Source of the DNA: G942493215 sp942493215 | GTDB taxonomy: Bacteria > Bacillota_I > Bacilli_A > RF39 > UBA660 | Reading direction: 5' to 3' | DNA: 64,000 bases | Assembly (NCBI GenBank): GCA_942493215.1 | Contig: OW818670.1 | Coordinates: 248,001 to 312,000 of the forward strand | In this document: positions 22,880 to 31,283 of the stretch, piece after piece | Layout of the letters: each line of letters begins with the position of its first letter | How positions within the stretch are numbered: the first letter of the stretch is position 1 | Program-made: the position numbers and the translations under genes | The notes under the pieces: generated by a model | The model's database searches: none | What the model saw: only the letters and a program-made list of their open reading frames with translations | What the model was told of the DNA's origin: nothing

Positions 22880-23434
22880 TTAAAAAATATCACTACTTTC
22901 ATTTCTCTCTTTTATGTTTGTGTATTTTTGGTAATAATTGCTAACAGTGTCAGAATTAAAGCAAATAAACTTTTTACGATATAAGGTAATTAGTTCATCT
23001 AATGATTTTCGTATTACCCGATCAAGTTCATCAGAATAATTCATATTCTTTCGATGATGCTTATATTCCAAATAATCTAGAATCTTATATTCACCAGTGG
23101 GGAATATTCTTAAATCTAGATCATAATCAATATACTTAATTGTGTTTTCTTCAATTATAAATGGGGTAGCAATATTACAATAATAATACATACCATCCTT
23201 TTTTAATTGGGCAATAACATTAAACCATTTATTATAAAAGAAATACATAATCGCAGGCTCTTTCGTTGACCATGTATTGCCACCTGCTTCCGTTACAACT
23301 GTATGATTATTACCAAACACCATAAAATCGTTAGTAACATCTAGTAATACAGCTTCACTCCAAGCACGATGAACTTTACCATTATGTTTGTAGCATTGGA
23401 TCTGGTATTTTTTACCAACCTCAGCCTCGTTCAC
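22880..23434 (-). CDS. DUF402 family protein (nucleoside di/triphosphatase-like)
   Basis: A 184-aa cytoplasmic protein resembling the DUF402 family, whose Bacillus and Staphylococcus members hydrolyse nucleoside di- and triphosphates with divalent metal. It has a beta-barrel N-terminal half (QCYKHNGKVHRAWSEAVLLD, then MYFFYNKWFNVIAQLK), the acidic YIDYDLDLRIFPTGEYKILD near the middle, and a helical C-terminus (SDELDRVIRKSLDEL). GTG 23434 is chosen because AGGAGGGG lies five bases before it; a longer upstream reading has no ribosome site. It lies upstream of, and reads towards, the rRNA promoters on the same strand. The exact substrate is not known. Confidence 0.75.
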   Translation of the reverse strand: MNEAEVGKKYQIQCYKHNGKVHRAWSEAVLLDVTNDFMVFGNNHTVVTEAGGNTWSTKEPAIMYFFYNKWFNVIAQLKKDGMYYYCNIATPFIIEENTIKYIDYDLDLRIFPTGEYKILDYLEYKHHRKNMNYSDELDRVIRKSLDELITLYRKKFICFNSDTVSNYYQKYTNIKERNESSDIF

Positions 23435-23479
23435 ATAATCCCCTCCTTTTCTTATTATAAACTTTTTTAGCCACAAAAT

Positions 23480-23502
23480 AAAGAAAAACTCTTACGAGTT
23501 TT
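23480..23502 (-). terminator. Terminator of the S41 protease gene
   Basis: AAAACTC/GAGTTTT with a 4-nt loop and a minus-strand TTTTTCTTT tail. It overlaps the stop codon. Confidence 0.75.
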
Positions 23503-24721
23503 ACTTATTTAGAATCTCCAAAGCTTTACTAAGTTGATTATCATTAGCTGTAATAGGATTATTAGTATAAGCATCTGATAATTTAACTTCATAATCAGGA
23601 GTTAATCCTACTTTATTTAATCTTACACTATTTGGTGTTAACCATTCTTTTGTTGTTATTTTGTATTCAGTATCAGAACTATAGCCTTTAACTTCTTGAA
23701 TAGTTGATTTACCAAAAGTTGTTGTTCCTACCAAAACAGCACTATTTTGTTCTCTTAAAGTAGCTGACATCAATTCTGAAGCTGACGCACTACCAGAATC
23801 AACTAAAATAACAATTGGGTATTTTTTATCTATTAAACCATTAGAATATATTTTTTTAGTTTCATCTTTAGATACTATTTGATAAATAACTTTATTATTT
23901 TTCATAAATCTTGATACCATATTAGTAACAACATTTAAATGTCCGCCACTATTACCACGCAAATCAAGGATTAATGATTTCATACCACTGTTTTCTAAAT
24001 TATTTAAAGCCGTTGTAAATTGAGTATCAGTATTAGAAGCAAAGATATCAACTTTTATGTAACCAATCTTTTTAGCTTCATCCATCATTGAAGAATGTAC
24101 AGATTGAATATTAATATTGCTTCTTTTTATATCAACTGATTTAGTAACACTATCTCGTTGATATTGAATAGTAAAATCATCACCATTATTATTTTTTATC
24201 ATATCACGTACTTCAGCCGTTGTCTTATTGCTAACATCAATGCCATTAACTGATAATATCTTATCGCCCGCTAATAAACCGGCTTTACTGGCTGGTGAAT
24301 CAGGGAAAACACTTAAAACATTTATATAGTTATCATTACTATGCCATATTTCAACACCTATACCTGTAAAATAACCATTTAGTTGAATATTAAACTGTTC
24401 AACTTGATTCTCATCAAAATATTCAGTGAAATCATCACCACTAGCCTCTGTAATAGCTTTGAAGGCTGCCTCTAATAACTTTTTTTCATCGACTTGGCCA
24501 TAATAATTCTCAATAAAATAATTATAGTTATCAATAAACTTTTTCATCTCATCAGTAACAGCTATTACATCATTACTATTTTTATCAGTTTCCTCTTTAT
24601 GATCAACTAAACCAAACTTATAGTTCCAAAGTGTTGTCATACCAACGCTTATAATACATGTTAGAACAACTAAAACTATAACTTCTAAATTACCAAACTC
24701 TTTTTTTGAATTCCTTATCAT
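23501..24721 (-). CDS. S41 family carboxy-terminal processing protease
   Basis: Membrane-anchored extracellular serine protease of the CtpA/CtpB type, 406 aa. It has one N-terminal membrane helix (about 13-30), an alpha N-terminal segment, a PDZ domain (about 110-195, GYFTGIGVEIW to FPDSPASKAGLLAGDKILSV), and a catalytic core with LDLRGNSGG, the serine cluster GSASASE at 310-316 and K338 in TTFGKST, the Ser-Lys dyad. The start has GGTGAT before the ATG. In Bacillus relatives such enzymes act in sporulation signalling or envelope protein turnover. It is a single-gene unit followed by its own terminator. Confidence 0.93.
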   Translation of the reverse strand: MIRNSKKEFGNLEVIVLVVLTCIISVGMTTLWNYKFGLVDHKEETDKNSNDVIAVTDEMKKFIDNYNYFIENYYGQVDEKKLLEAAFKAITEASGDDFTEYFDENQVEQFNIQLNGYFTGIGVEIWHSNDNYINVLSVFPDSPASKAGLLAGDKILSVNGIDVSNKTTAEVRDMIKNNNGDDFTIQYQRDSVTKSVDIKRSNINIQSVHSSMMDEAKKIGYIKVDIFASNTDTQFTTALNNLENSGMKSLILDLRGNSGGHLNVVTNMVSRFMKNNKVIYQIVSKDETKKIYSNGLIDKKYPIVILVDSGSASASELMSATLREQNSAVLVGTTTFGKSTIQEVKGYSSDTEYKITTKEWLTPNSVRLNKVGLTPDYEVKLSDAYTNNPITANDNQLSKALEILNK

Positions 24722-24789
24722 ACTATCACCATTATCAATATAACACAGTTCCTATCATAAGTCTATATTTTTGTTGTCATATATATGTC

Positions 24790-24818
24790 AAAAAAAGTTA
24801 AGAAGATCTTAACTTTTT
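24790..24818 (-). terminator. Terminator of the 24809-25342 gene
   Basis: AAAAAGTTAAG/CTTAACTTTTT with a 5-nt loop and a T-run on the minus strand. It overlaps the stop codon. Confidence 0.85.
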
Positions 24819-25342
24819 GCTGAAATTGCTATTAATTGTGCTTTGATACTGTCGACACCCGCAAAGGAATTTTCGACTTTACCATTATTAATATATAATA
24901 AAACGGTTTGATTAAAACGTATATCATTAATATTATCAATGGTTAACTTATTATCATCACCAATTGACCATATATTAAAACTGTTACTTAAATCAACAAA
25001 ATAATAATGACCATCGGTATGATTAGTTTTATAACTACTTAAATATGTTTCATACAAAGGAGTATTGCTATCATCTTTATATTCAACTAATACATAATAA
25101 CTAGTTGGCTTTTGTTTTAATATGTTAGCTGCTAGAATACTTGTATATTGAATCTCCTTCTTTTCATCAGTATTATTTGTTTTAGGATTAAAAACATTAA
25201 CTAAAATAAAAAACACAGCTAGAAAAGCAACGATAATTCCAACAATCTTCAGTAGCTTTGCCATTTCATTATCATTATTATAGACATTTGCATTATGCAA
25301 TTTCCGATTTTCAACTCTTTTTTTCTTGTTACCCTTCTTCAT
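24809..25342 (-). CDS. Membrane-anchored thioredoxin-like protein without CxxC
   Basis: A 177-aa protein with a basic N-terminus (MKKGNKKKRVENRK), one membrane helix (about 30-50) and an extracytoplasmic domain. The domain pattern YYVLVEYKDD, HYYFVDLS, NQTVLLYINNGKVENSF resembles a thioredoxin fold but has no Cys pair. Two other proteins in the window (30725-31270 and 32332-32748) share this layout. ATG 25342 is chosen because TAGGTG precedes it; an in-frame TTG upstream has no ribosome site. Function unknown; the fold is my inference. Confidence 0.65.
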   Translation of the reverse strand: MKKGNKKKRVENRKLHNANVYNNDNEMAKLLKIVGIIVAFLAVFFILVNVFNPKTNNTDEKKEIQYTSILAANILKQKPTSYYVLVEYKDDSNTPLYETYLSSYKTNHTDGHYYFVDLSNSFNIWSIGDDNKLTIDNINDIRFNQTVLLYINNGKVENSFAGVDSIKAQLIAISAKS

Positions 25343-25359
25343 AAAATCACCTACCAAAT

Positions 25360-25365
25360 ATTATA
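25360..25365 (-). promoter_or_regulatory. Extended -10 promoter of the 24809-25342 gene
   Basis: Minus strand TGTGCTATAAT, 18 nt before the ATG. No clear -35 is present; the extended TGC may compensate. It lies directly after the terminator of the upstream gene. Confidence 0.5.
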
Positions 25366-25380
25366 GCACATTTTCAAGGA

Positions 25381-25402
25381 AAAAAGATACAAAATGTATC
25401 TT
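25381..25402 (-). terminator. Terminator of the 25408-26406 lipoprotein gene
   Basis: AAGATAC/GTATCTT with a 5-nt loop and a minus-strand T6 tail. Confidence 0.8.
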
Positions 25403-25407
25403 CTTAA

Positions 25408-26406
25408 TTATTTTCCAACTGGCATAACGCTTACTGATGACACAATTTGTACTAATTCACTAGTATTTAAAACATCAGAAACAATATAATATTCAATACC
25501 ATTACTAATCCAAGTAACCGAATTATCAGCAACAGCCGCTACCGAATCAGTGATTACTTCCGGTTCACCAATTACAGGAATAGTAACCATCTCGGCTTCT
25601 TTAGCTACTGTTTCCTGAACAAACATAAAGGCTTTTTCACCACCAAAGGTTAATATAACTCTTTCACCAACATCTAGTTTAATTCGATCCTGTGATGTTA
25701 AAGATGTATTAGCAGGTATATACATAGGATAGATTATATCATCAATCTTACTGACAGATTCATCATTAACACCCGTTGTTGCTTTCATATTTTGTGCTAA
25801 TGTAAAGTAGTTATCATCAAACTTGGTATTAGCATTATATTCTTTAAATTCCACTTTTATTTTTACTTGATCATTACTATTTAGAACTTCTACTTTTGTT
25901 ACATTATATTTTTTATCAACATAAATGTTTTGTTTAACTAAATCCTTATTATTGGAGTAAGTAACTTTTGATGTAAAGACAAAACCTTCATTGGTTGATT
26001 TAAAATTCCTTTCGGTTGTATTATTTAAATCTTTTAATACTGTTTGAAGAAGATAGGCTTGGGAATTATTATATGGCCATTCACTTTGAAATTTAAAACT
26101 TTTATTGAGTGATGGTGTTAAAACATAAACACCATCATCATTACGTAAAATAATTTGTTCATGATTATTGGTTTTATTTTTTAAACTAACTCGAAATTTA
26201 TTATCTTTAGCATATGATACATCAACAGTATATTGATAAACATCTTCATTATTAATAATCGACATATCACCCACTAAGTGATATCCCTTACTATTATTAA
26301 TAATATTATTCATTTTTTTAAGAACATCTTTCTCACTGTTTTTACCACAACCAACTAAAAATAAAGAAACCAAACCAATTACTAACACCAAAATCTTTTT
26401 TGTCAT
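25408..26406 (-). CDS. LolA-like lipoprotein (YdcC/GerS-like)
   Basis: A 332-aa secreted lipoprotein. The signal peptide ends in a lipobox LFLVGC, making C20 the lipidated residue. The mature part looks like the LolA/outer-membrane-lipoprotein-sorting fold found in Firmicute YdcC and GerS proteins: VLKKMNNIINNSKGYHLVGDM, repeated beta strands such as YQYTVDVSYAKDNKFRV, YVLTPSLNKSFKF, and later YIPANTSLTSQDRI. In spore formers relatives affect germination or cortex processing. It is a single-gene unit. The family call is from pattern only. Confidence 0.65.
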   Translation of the reverse strand: MTKKILVLVIGLVSLFLVGCGKNSEKDVLKKMNNIINNSKGYHLVGDMSIINNEDVYQYTVDVSYAKDNKFRVSLKNKTNNHEQIILRNDDGVYVLTPSLNKSFKFQSEWPYNNSQAYLLQTVLKDLNNTTERNFKSTNEGFVFTSKVTYSNNKDLVKQNIYVDKKYNVTKVEVLNSNDQVKIKVEFKEYNANTKFDDNYFTLAQNMKATTGVNDESVSKIDDIIYPMYIPANTSLTSQDRIKLDVGERVILTFGGEKAFMFVQETVAKEAEMVTIPVIGEPEVITDSVAAVADNSVTWISNGIEYYIVSDVLNTSELVQIVSSVSVMPVGK

Positions 26407-26514
26407 TCTTTCACCTCATATTTAATTTCACTTAATTATATTAGAAACCAAAATCAAATATGAATAAATAATTATTTTGGACACATATTATTTGTAGTAA
26501 GAAAGGAGACAACA

Positions 26515-26718
26515 ATGGAAACATTACAAAAAGTAGCATTAGTGTTCACCATCATTGGGGCAATAAACTGGGGATTAATTGGTTTTTTCGATTTTAATTT
26601 AGTAGAGGCTTTATTTGGGAACGCTACAGTATTAACAAGAATTGTTTATGGTATTGTTGGTATCGCTGGTATTATTAATATCGGATGTTTACTCGCTCAT
26701 TTAGAGTTTGAAAAATAG
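26515..26718 (+). CDS. DUF378 family small membrane protein
   Basis: A 67-aa membrane protein with two helices (about 5-27 and 38-62). The family pattern is clear: TIIGAINWGLIGFF in helix 1 and RIVYGIVGIAGI in helix 2, as in Bacillus YuzA. AAAGGAG lies six bases before the ATG. It is transcribed alone on the plus strand and ends in a bidirectional terminator shared with the ybbR operon. No biochemical role is known for the family. Confidence 0.88.
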   Translation: METLQKVALVFTIIGAINWGLIGFFDFNLVEALFGNATVLTRIVYGIVGIAGIINIGCLLAHLEFEK

Positions 26719-26740
26719 CAATGATAACATTGCTATTTTC
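26713..26740. terminator. Bidirectional terminator between DUF378 and ybbR
   Basis: AAATAGCAATG/CATTGCTATTT with a 4-nt loop; T-rich tails lie on both strands. It serves two convergent genes and overlaps both stop codons. Confidence 0.8.
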
Positions 26741-28085
26741 TTATTTTAATATTTACTTTTTTAGTCTTTGGAACATATTGAACACGAGTATCGCTGCCTT
26801 CAACCAAAACAGTAACTTCATATGTTCCTTCCTTATACCCATTTAAGTCAACATAGGCTTTAATATCTGATGCTTCAATGGCATTGATAATGGAAACTAC
26901 ACCCTTTAAGCTTACTGATACTTTAATATCGTCAGCACTAAGGCCTTCAGCTTTATAAGCCGAATCAAGATTACGATATTCAATATTAACATTATCAACA
27001 ATTCGTTCTGTAACTTCTCCTAAAGTAACATTAACAGTTATATTATTAACACTTAGTGATTTAACACCAACTGGTTTGACCAGTTCTTTTTTATATTGAC
27101 GGCTTTCTTTTAAACCATCAACATTTATTTCTAGAGGTATATTCTTGATATTGGCTAGAACATCCTCTGGTCCATAAACTGTAACTGTATTACTGCTTAA
27201 TTCCAAGGTATTAATAGCATAACCAAATGCAACATCCCCAACTGGAATAACTTTAATTGGTACATCTTTACTTGGCGAAACAATTTCCACTTTAGCATTA
27301 ATCTTAGCTGGGACAATTTCAACATCAACAACATTACCTTTTTCATCATATGCTTTTAAAGGAATATCCTTTAATTCAAGAGTACCTACTTGTTGTTGCG
27401 CAAAATTTTTAATATCGATTAAAGCTTTAACATTAGCAACTTGGGCTAATTGATGTTCCGCTCCTTTGACAATAACTTGGTCATTATCGATATTAATATT
27501 TTTAATAACCAATTTAGGATCTAAACTATCTTGATTTAAAACATCAACAGCCAAAGTCTTGGTTTCTGATATTTTAGAATAAATAATAACGGTTGCAACA
27601 CTAGGATTAACTGAATAATCAATTGACTTTAATCCCTGTAAATAGTTTAATTCTACTTTATGACTACCAGGCTTTAAATCGCTTAAATCAACGGTTATCT
27701 CATGAGTACCAGATTGTTTTGCAAAATATAAATCAGCTTTACTACCAATTAAGGTAACATCGACTATTTGTGGTAAACCTTCCACTACATAAGCCTCTTC
27801 ATTATAGATAGCTGCTACCGGTTGATTTTTTAAAACTTCCGCTGAACTTTCAGCAAAAATCAATATTTTTTGATCAACAATAACAAATATAACAATGGCA
27901 CAAAATAAGGAAATAAATAATAATGTATTAGTCCGTGATAACCAATTCTCAAAGGTTTTACCAGAATTAGAAAACTTTTCACTAAACATTACTATTACTT
28001 TGGTAATAGGAACAACTATTCTTTTGTCAATAAAACGGCCAATATTATGGCCAATGCTAATGAGCATTCTGATTATTTTCTTCAT
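26733..28085 (-). CDS. YbbR domain protein, regulator of CdaA
   Basis: A 450-aa membrane protein with one N-terminal helix (near residues 37-60 of the chosen start) and about four extracytoplasmic YbbR repeats, seen as recurring VDVTLIGSKADL, VIVKGAEHQLAQV, VTVYGPEDVLANI and VSVSLKGVVSII strand patterns. In Firmicutes CdaR binds and modulates the membrane diadenylate cyclase CdaA. AAAGGAGG six bases before ATG 28085 decides this start over the longer frame beginning at 28109. It overlaps the 3' end of cdaA, so the two are coupled. glmM, often third in this operon, is absent here; glmS is elsewhere in the window. Confidence 0.88.
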   Translation of the reverse strand: MKKIIRMLISIGHNIGRFIDKRIVVPITKVIVMFSEKFSNSGKTFENWLSRTNTLLFISLFCAIVIFVIVDQKILIFAESSAEVLKNQPVAAIYNEEAYVVEGLPQIVDVTLIGSKADLYFAKQSGTHEITVDLSDLKPGSHKVELNYLQGLKSIDYSVNPSVATVIIYSKISETKTLAVDVLNQDSLDPKLVIKNINIDNDQVIVKGAEHQLAQVANVKALIDIKNFAQQQVGTLELKDIPLKAYDEKGNVVDVEIVPAKINAKVEIVSPSKDVPIKVIPVGDVAFGYAINTLELSSNTVTVYGPEDVLANIKNIPLEINVDGLKESRQYKKELVKPVGVKSLSVNNITVNVTLGEVTERIVDNVNIEYRNLDSAYKAEGLSADDIKVSVSLKGVVSIINAIEASDIKAYVDLNGYKEGTYEVTVLVEGSDTRVQYVPKTKKVNIKIRK

Positions 28086-28887
28086 CAGTATCCTCCTTTT
28101 CATCATCAATTATAACACTTGTTTTAGGACGTAGTTCATCTAATAACAACATTTTAAAATCATCTGATGTTAAATTATAGTGTAACTCGCCACCTATAGC
28201 AATCGAAATACGACCTGTTTCTTCGGAAACAATTAATGATATACAATCGGTCTCTTCAGAAATACCTAAAGCAGCCCGGTGTCTTGTGCCTAATCTTTTA
28301 CTTATTTTTAAATTATCACTAGTTGGGAAAACAGCTCTAGCACTAGTAATCTTATCTCCTTGAACAATAACCCCACCATCATGTAAAGGATTATTAGGAA
28401 AAAATATCGAGATTAGAAGTTCGCTAGATACATCAGCATATATTTTTTTTGATCTTTCAATATAATCTGATAAACTATTGTCTCTTTCAATAACAATTAA
28501 AGCTCCTATGCGAGCTCTTTTTAAATAATCAATCGCTTGCATTACTTCATAAACAACACGTTCTCTTTCATCAACTGTTAAAGCTTTATGGCGACCCAAT
28601 AATTGACTACGACCCAATTGTTCCAAAACATTACGAATTTCAGGCTGAAAGATAATGATTATGGCAAGTGGTCCCCACATAATCAAATAGTTAAGTAAGA
28701 ATCCTATTGTTGATAGACTAAAAACCTGACTAATTATAGCCAGTAATAAAATGATTAAGATGCCTTTAAATAATAAAATCATCTTAACATTTTTTCTTAA
28801 ACTCTTTAATACATAGTACAAAACCATCCATACAATCAATACATCAAATAGTTTTCGTACTAAAGAAATAATATTATCTAATGTCAT
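28057..28887 (-). CDS. cdaA: Diadenylate cyclase CdaA
   Basis: Membrane enzyme that joins two ATP into c-di-AMP, a regulator of potassium and osmotic balance. At 276 aa it has three N-terminal helices (about 10-75), then the DAC domain with the catalytic DGG at 170-172 in LHDGGVIVQG and RHR at 202-204 in LGTRHRAALG. The C-terminus is acidic (DDEKEDTDEENNQ) and overlaps ybbR. It lies 18 nt after a pilin-like gene and shares its promoter, which is unusual. No c-di-AMP phosphodiesterase is in the window. Confidence 0.96.
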   Translation of the reverse strand: MTLDNIISLVRKLFDVLIVWMVLYYVLKSLRKNVKMILLFKGILIILLLAIISQVFSLSTIGFLLNYLIMWGPLAIIIIFQPEIRNVLEQLGRSQLLGRHKALTVDERERVVYEVMQAIDYLKRARIGALIVIERDNSLSDYIERSKKIYADVSSELLISIFFPNNPLHDGGVIVQGDKITSARAVFPTSDNLKISKRLGTRHRAALGISEETDCISLIVSEETGRISIAIGGELHYNLTSDDFKMLLLDELRPKTSVIIDDEKEDTDEENNQNAH

Positions 28888-28905
28888 AAACTTCCTCCAT
28901 TTTTA

Positions 28906-29358
28906 TTAATCACCACAGGTATAAACACTACAATAATCATAATCTGTCATATTAGGGCAAGTAGTTATGTCATAATATTCACCCAATTGGCAAGTAGAAC
29001 TATATGTATATTTATATTGATTATTAGATTCCCACCACTCAACTATTACACAACCAGTCAAGTCTTGGTTATTTTTAGGATTAATAATTGCTGTATCAGC
29101 TATATAACCACCACTAATTAAATCACTAAATTGTATTCCGCAAGCCTGATCTGATTGCATAGGTAAATTACTAGTATTTTCAACACCCCACCGTCTTGAA
29201 GCATTTTCTAAACTCTTTATTTGTTGATTATAAAGATTATTCTTAGAATTAGTAATTGACTCATTATAAACAGGATATATAATTACTGCAATAACTGATA
29301 ATACAATTATTACTCCTAATAATTCTACTAAAGTAAAAGCTCTATTATTCAAACTCAT
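28906..29358 (-). CDS. Type IV pilin-like protein co-transcribed with cdaA
   Basis: A 150-aa protein with a class III signal: the short leader MSLNNRA followed by FTLVELLGVIIVLSVIAVII, with the conserved Glu at +5 of the mature form. The residue before the cleavage site is Ala, not the usual Gly. The C-terminal domain is small and Cys-rich (CGIQF, GCVIVEWW, TCQLG, TTCPNMTDYDYCSVYTC), suggesting several disulfides. It is the first gene of the operon with cdaA and ybbR. No pilus assembly genes are in the window. The pilin class is clear; its function is not. Confidence 0.85.
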   Translation of the reverse strand: MSLNNRAFTLVELLGVIIVLSVIAVIIYPVYNESITNSKNNLYNQQIKSLENASRRWGVENTSNLPMQSDQACGIQFSDLISGGYIADTAIINPKNNQDLTGCVIVEWWESNNQYKYTYSSTCQLGEYYDITTCPNMTDYDYCSVYTCGD

Positions 29359-29381
29359 TCTATCGCCTCTTTACTTTAATA

Positions 29382-29410
29382 ATTATATCATAAGGAATTT
29401 AATTGTACAA
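29382..29410 (-). promoter_or_regulatory. Promoter of the pilin-cdaA-ybbR operon
   Basis: Minus strand TTGTAC, 17-nt spacer, TATAAT, directly after the terminator of the previous gene. Confidence 0.7.
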
Positions 29411-29434
29411 TAAAAAATAGACTTTCGTCTATTT
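29411..29434 (-). terminator. Terminator of the 29433-30164 gene
   Basis: AAATAGAC/GTCTATTT with a GAAA tetraloop on the minus strand and a TTTTTT tail. Confidence 0.85.
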
Positions 29435-30164
29435 AAAATTTCCAAATATCTTCTTCATCAGTTAGATTATCATTAGCACTAGTTAAATCATCTGTTGGCA
29501 TAAAAGCATTGGGTTCTTCATCAAAAGATGTGCTATTATCAGTTACTTCTGGATTTCCTACTTCAGGAACATCACTAGTATCTATTGATATAGGCTTATC
29601 CTCACTATTGCCACTTAAACTTTCAATCACTGGCACTTGATTATCATTATTCTCAAATGATAAAGTACTATTATCTGATTCAGCAATTGGTTCAACTGGT
29701 GTTACATCAGAAACAGCCTCATCTTGAACAATAGGTTCTATTACTGGTGTTTCATCTGAAACGGTTGGCTCCATAACTGGTGTGTCCATATTTGTTTCAT
29801 CTAAAACTGGTTCTGGCATAGTCGTTTCCATAGTTGGCACTGGTTCTAATATAGGTTCAACTACTGATTCAGTAACTACTGGTTCTACAGGAGCTACCTC
29901 TTCATTAGTAGTAGAATCCATTACTGGTGTCTCATTAACTACAGATTCAACCGTTTCCTTATTTTCTGTATCCTTTACTTCTTTATTATCTTCTTTATCT
30001 TTTGATTCCTCAACTTTGACTTGTTCCTTATCTTTGTCTTTTGGTTTAGGTTTACCAAAGCCTTTTTTATCAGCAAAATAGCCTATGACAGCCATAATGA
30101 TAATAACAGCTCCAACCACAAACCAAACGTAGTTTGCCATAATATAATTTGTTACTTCTGGCAT
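29433..30164 (-). CDS. Membrane-anchored acidic low-complexity protein
   Basis: A 243-aa protein with one N-terminal membrane helix (about 12-30), a short basic stretch (KKGFGKPKPKDKDKEQ) and a long acidic tail rich in Glu, Pro, Val, Thr and Asp, with repeating EPVxxE and PVIEPIV patterns. The basic stretch after the helix suggests the tail lies in the cytoplasm. The end is DLTSANDNLTDEEDIWKF. AGGAGGGG precedes the ATG. I recognise no family; low-complexity tails like this often act as flexible spacers or docking sites. The codon pattern is native. Confidence 0.7.
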   Translation of the reverse strand: MPEVTNYIMANYVWFVVGAVIIIMAVIGYFADKKGFGKPKPKDKDKEQVKVEESKDKEDNKEVKDTENKETVESVVNETPVMDSTTNEEVAPVEPVVTESVVEPILEPVPTMETTMPEPVLDETNMDTPVMEPTVSDETPVIEPIVQDEAVSDVTPVEPIAESDNSTLSFENNDNQVPVIESLSGNSEDKPISIDTSDVPEVGNPEVTDNSTSFDEEPNAFMPTDDLTSANDNLTDEEDIWKF

Positions 30165-30213
30165 TATACCCCTCCTATCTTTTATAATATCTTACCATTG
30201 TTTTACACTTTTT

Positions 30214-30732
30214 TCAAGAATTATTTTTAAAAATATAATCAGCCCCTTTAAATGGTTCTGTAAAAGACAAGCCTTCATAGTTTCGCTGCCTTAAAACTTC
30301 ATATATCATAACAGCCACACAATTGGATAAATTTAATGCTCTAATATTATCATTCATAGGCATACGCATACAAGTATCTAAATTATTATGAAGAAGTTCT
30401 TTAGGTATACCTGTACTTTCTCGCCCAAAAACAAAATATAAATTTTCATTAGTATTGGTATAGTCAAAAGAAGTATGGGGCTTATTACCATATCTAGTTA
30501 AAAAATAGAATTTACCATCTTTATGCTGACTGCAAAAATCATCCCAATTTTCATAAACATAATAATTACAATGTTCTATATAATTAACACCACTTCTTTT
30601 AATATTACGTTCACTTAATGAAAAACCTAAAGGCTTTATTAAATGTAGAATGGTATTAGTACCAGCACATGTACGCATAATATTACCAGTATTTTGAGGA
30701 ATTTCTGGTTCAAATAACACAACATTAATCAT
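30214..30732 (-). CDS. trmL: tRNA (cytidine/uridine-2'-O-)-methyltransferase TrmL
   Basis: SPOUT-class enzyme that methylates the ribose at position 34 of certain Leu tRNAs. Family motifs: INVVLFEPEIPQNTGNIMRTC at the N-terminus, LIKPLGFSL, VFGRESTGIP for the SAM knot and NDNIRALNLSNCVAVMIYE at the end. At 172 aa it has normal length. ATG 30732 is preferred over the GTG at 30747 because the family starts at MINVVLFEP. It overlaps the 3' end of the upstream gene by 8 nt. Confidence 0.93.
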   Translation of the reverse strand: MINVVLFEPEIPQNTGNIMRTCAGTNTILHLIKPLGFSLSERNIKRSGVNYIEHCNYYVYENWDDFCSQHKDGKFYFLTRYGNKPHTSFDYTNTNENLYFVFGRESTGIPKELLHNNLDTCMRMPMNDNIRALNLSNCVAVMIYEVLRQRNYEGLSFTEPFKGADYIFKNNS

Positions 30733-31270
30733 TGTTAGAAATAACACCCTTTTTAACTAAAAAGTTTTTTACATCTTTAATGTTAGGTTCTTGTTTACTG
30801 TTATAAAGTAGCTCTTCTATTTTACCATCTGCTATATATATAATATTAGTATAACTCGTAAATGATGCCATTTGTTTCTTTAAATTTTTACTAAATAAAT
30901 CTTTATAAACATGATTATAAAAACTTGTATTATCAATCTTAGCTAAATCTAGATAAACAAAATGATCTTTTATATAATAATTATTAACTAAAGTTTGTAA
31001 TTCATACTCAAATGTTAAATGATCTTCGTTGGAAGCAGAGATATAAATTAATGCATTGGGATTTTCAACTAAATAATTATCTAACTCATTACTATTTATC
31101 TGAAAAAATATTTGGGTTGCTAACGTTATGTCTTGCTTTTGATTTTTAGTGTTAGCATACCACATAACAAAATATGTCATACCAATAAAAGTAATGAGTA
31201 TTATGCATCCAACATAAAAATAATTTATAGGTTTAATAATTCTTAATTCATTTTCCTTATTATTTTTCAT
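30725..31270 (-). CDS. Membrane-anchored thioredoxin-like protein without CxxC
   Basis: A 181-aa protein with one N-terminal membrane helix (about 16-40) and an outward domain. Strand patterns NALIYISAS, HFVYLDLAKI and TNIIYIADGKIEELL recall a thioredoxin fold, but the redox Cys pair is lacking. It resembles the layout of the proteins at 24809-25342 and 32332-32748. It sits between the ClpB-like ATPase and trmL, overlapping trmL. AGGTGG before the ATG supports the start. Unknown role. Confidence 0.65.
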   Translation of the reverse strand: MKNNKENELRIIKPINYFYVGCIILITFIGMTYFVMWYANTKNQKQDITLATQIFFQINSNELDNYLVENPNALIYISASNEDHLTFEYELQTLVNNYYIKDHFVYLDLAKIDNTSFYNHVYKDLFSKNLKKQMASFTSYTNIIYIADGKIEELLYNSKQEPNIKDVKNFLVKKGVISNND

Positions 31271-31283
31271 ATTTCTTCACCAC

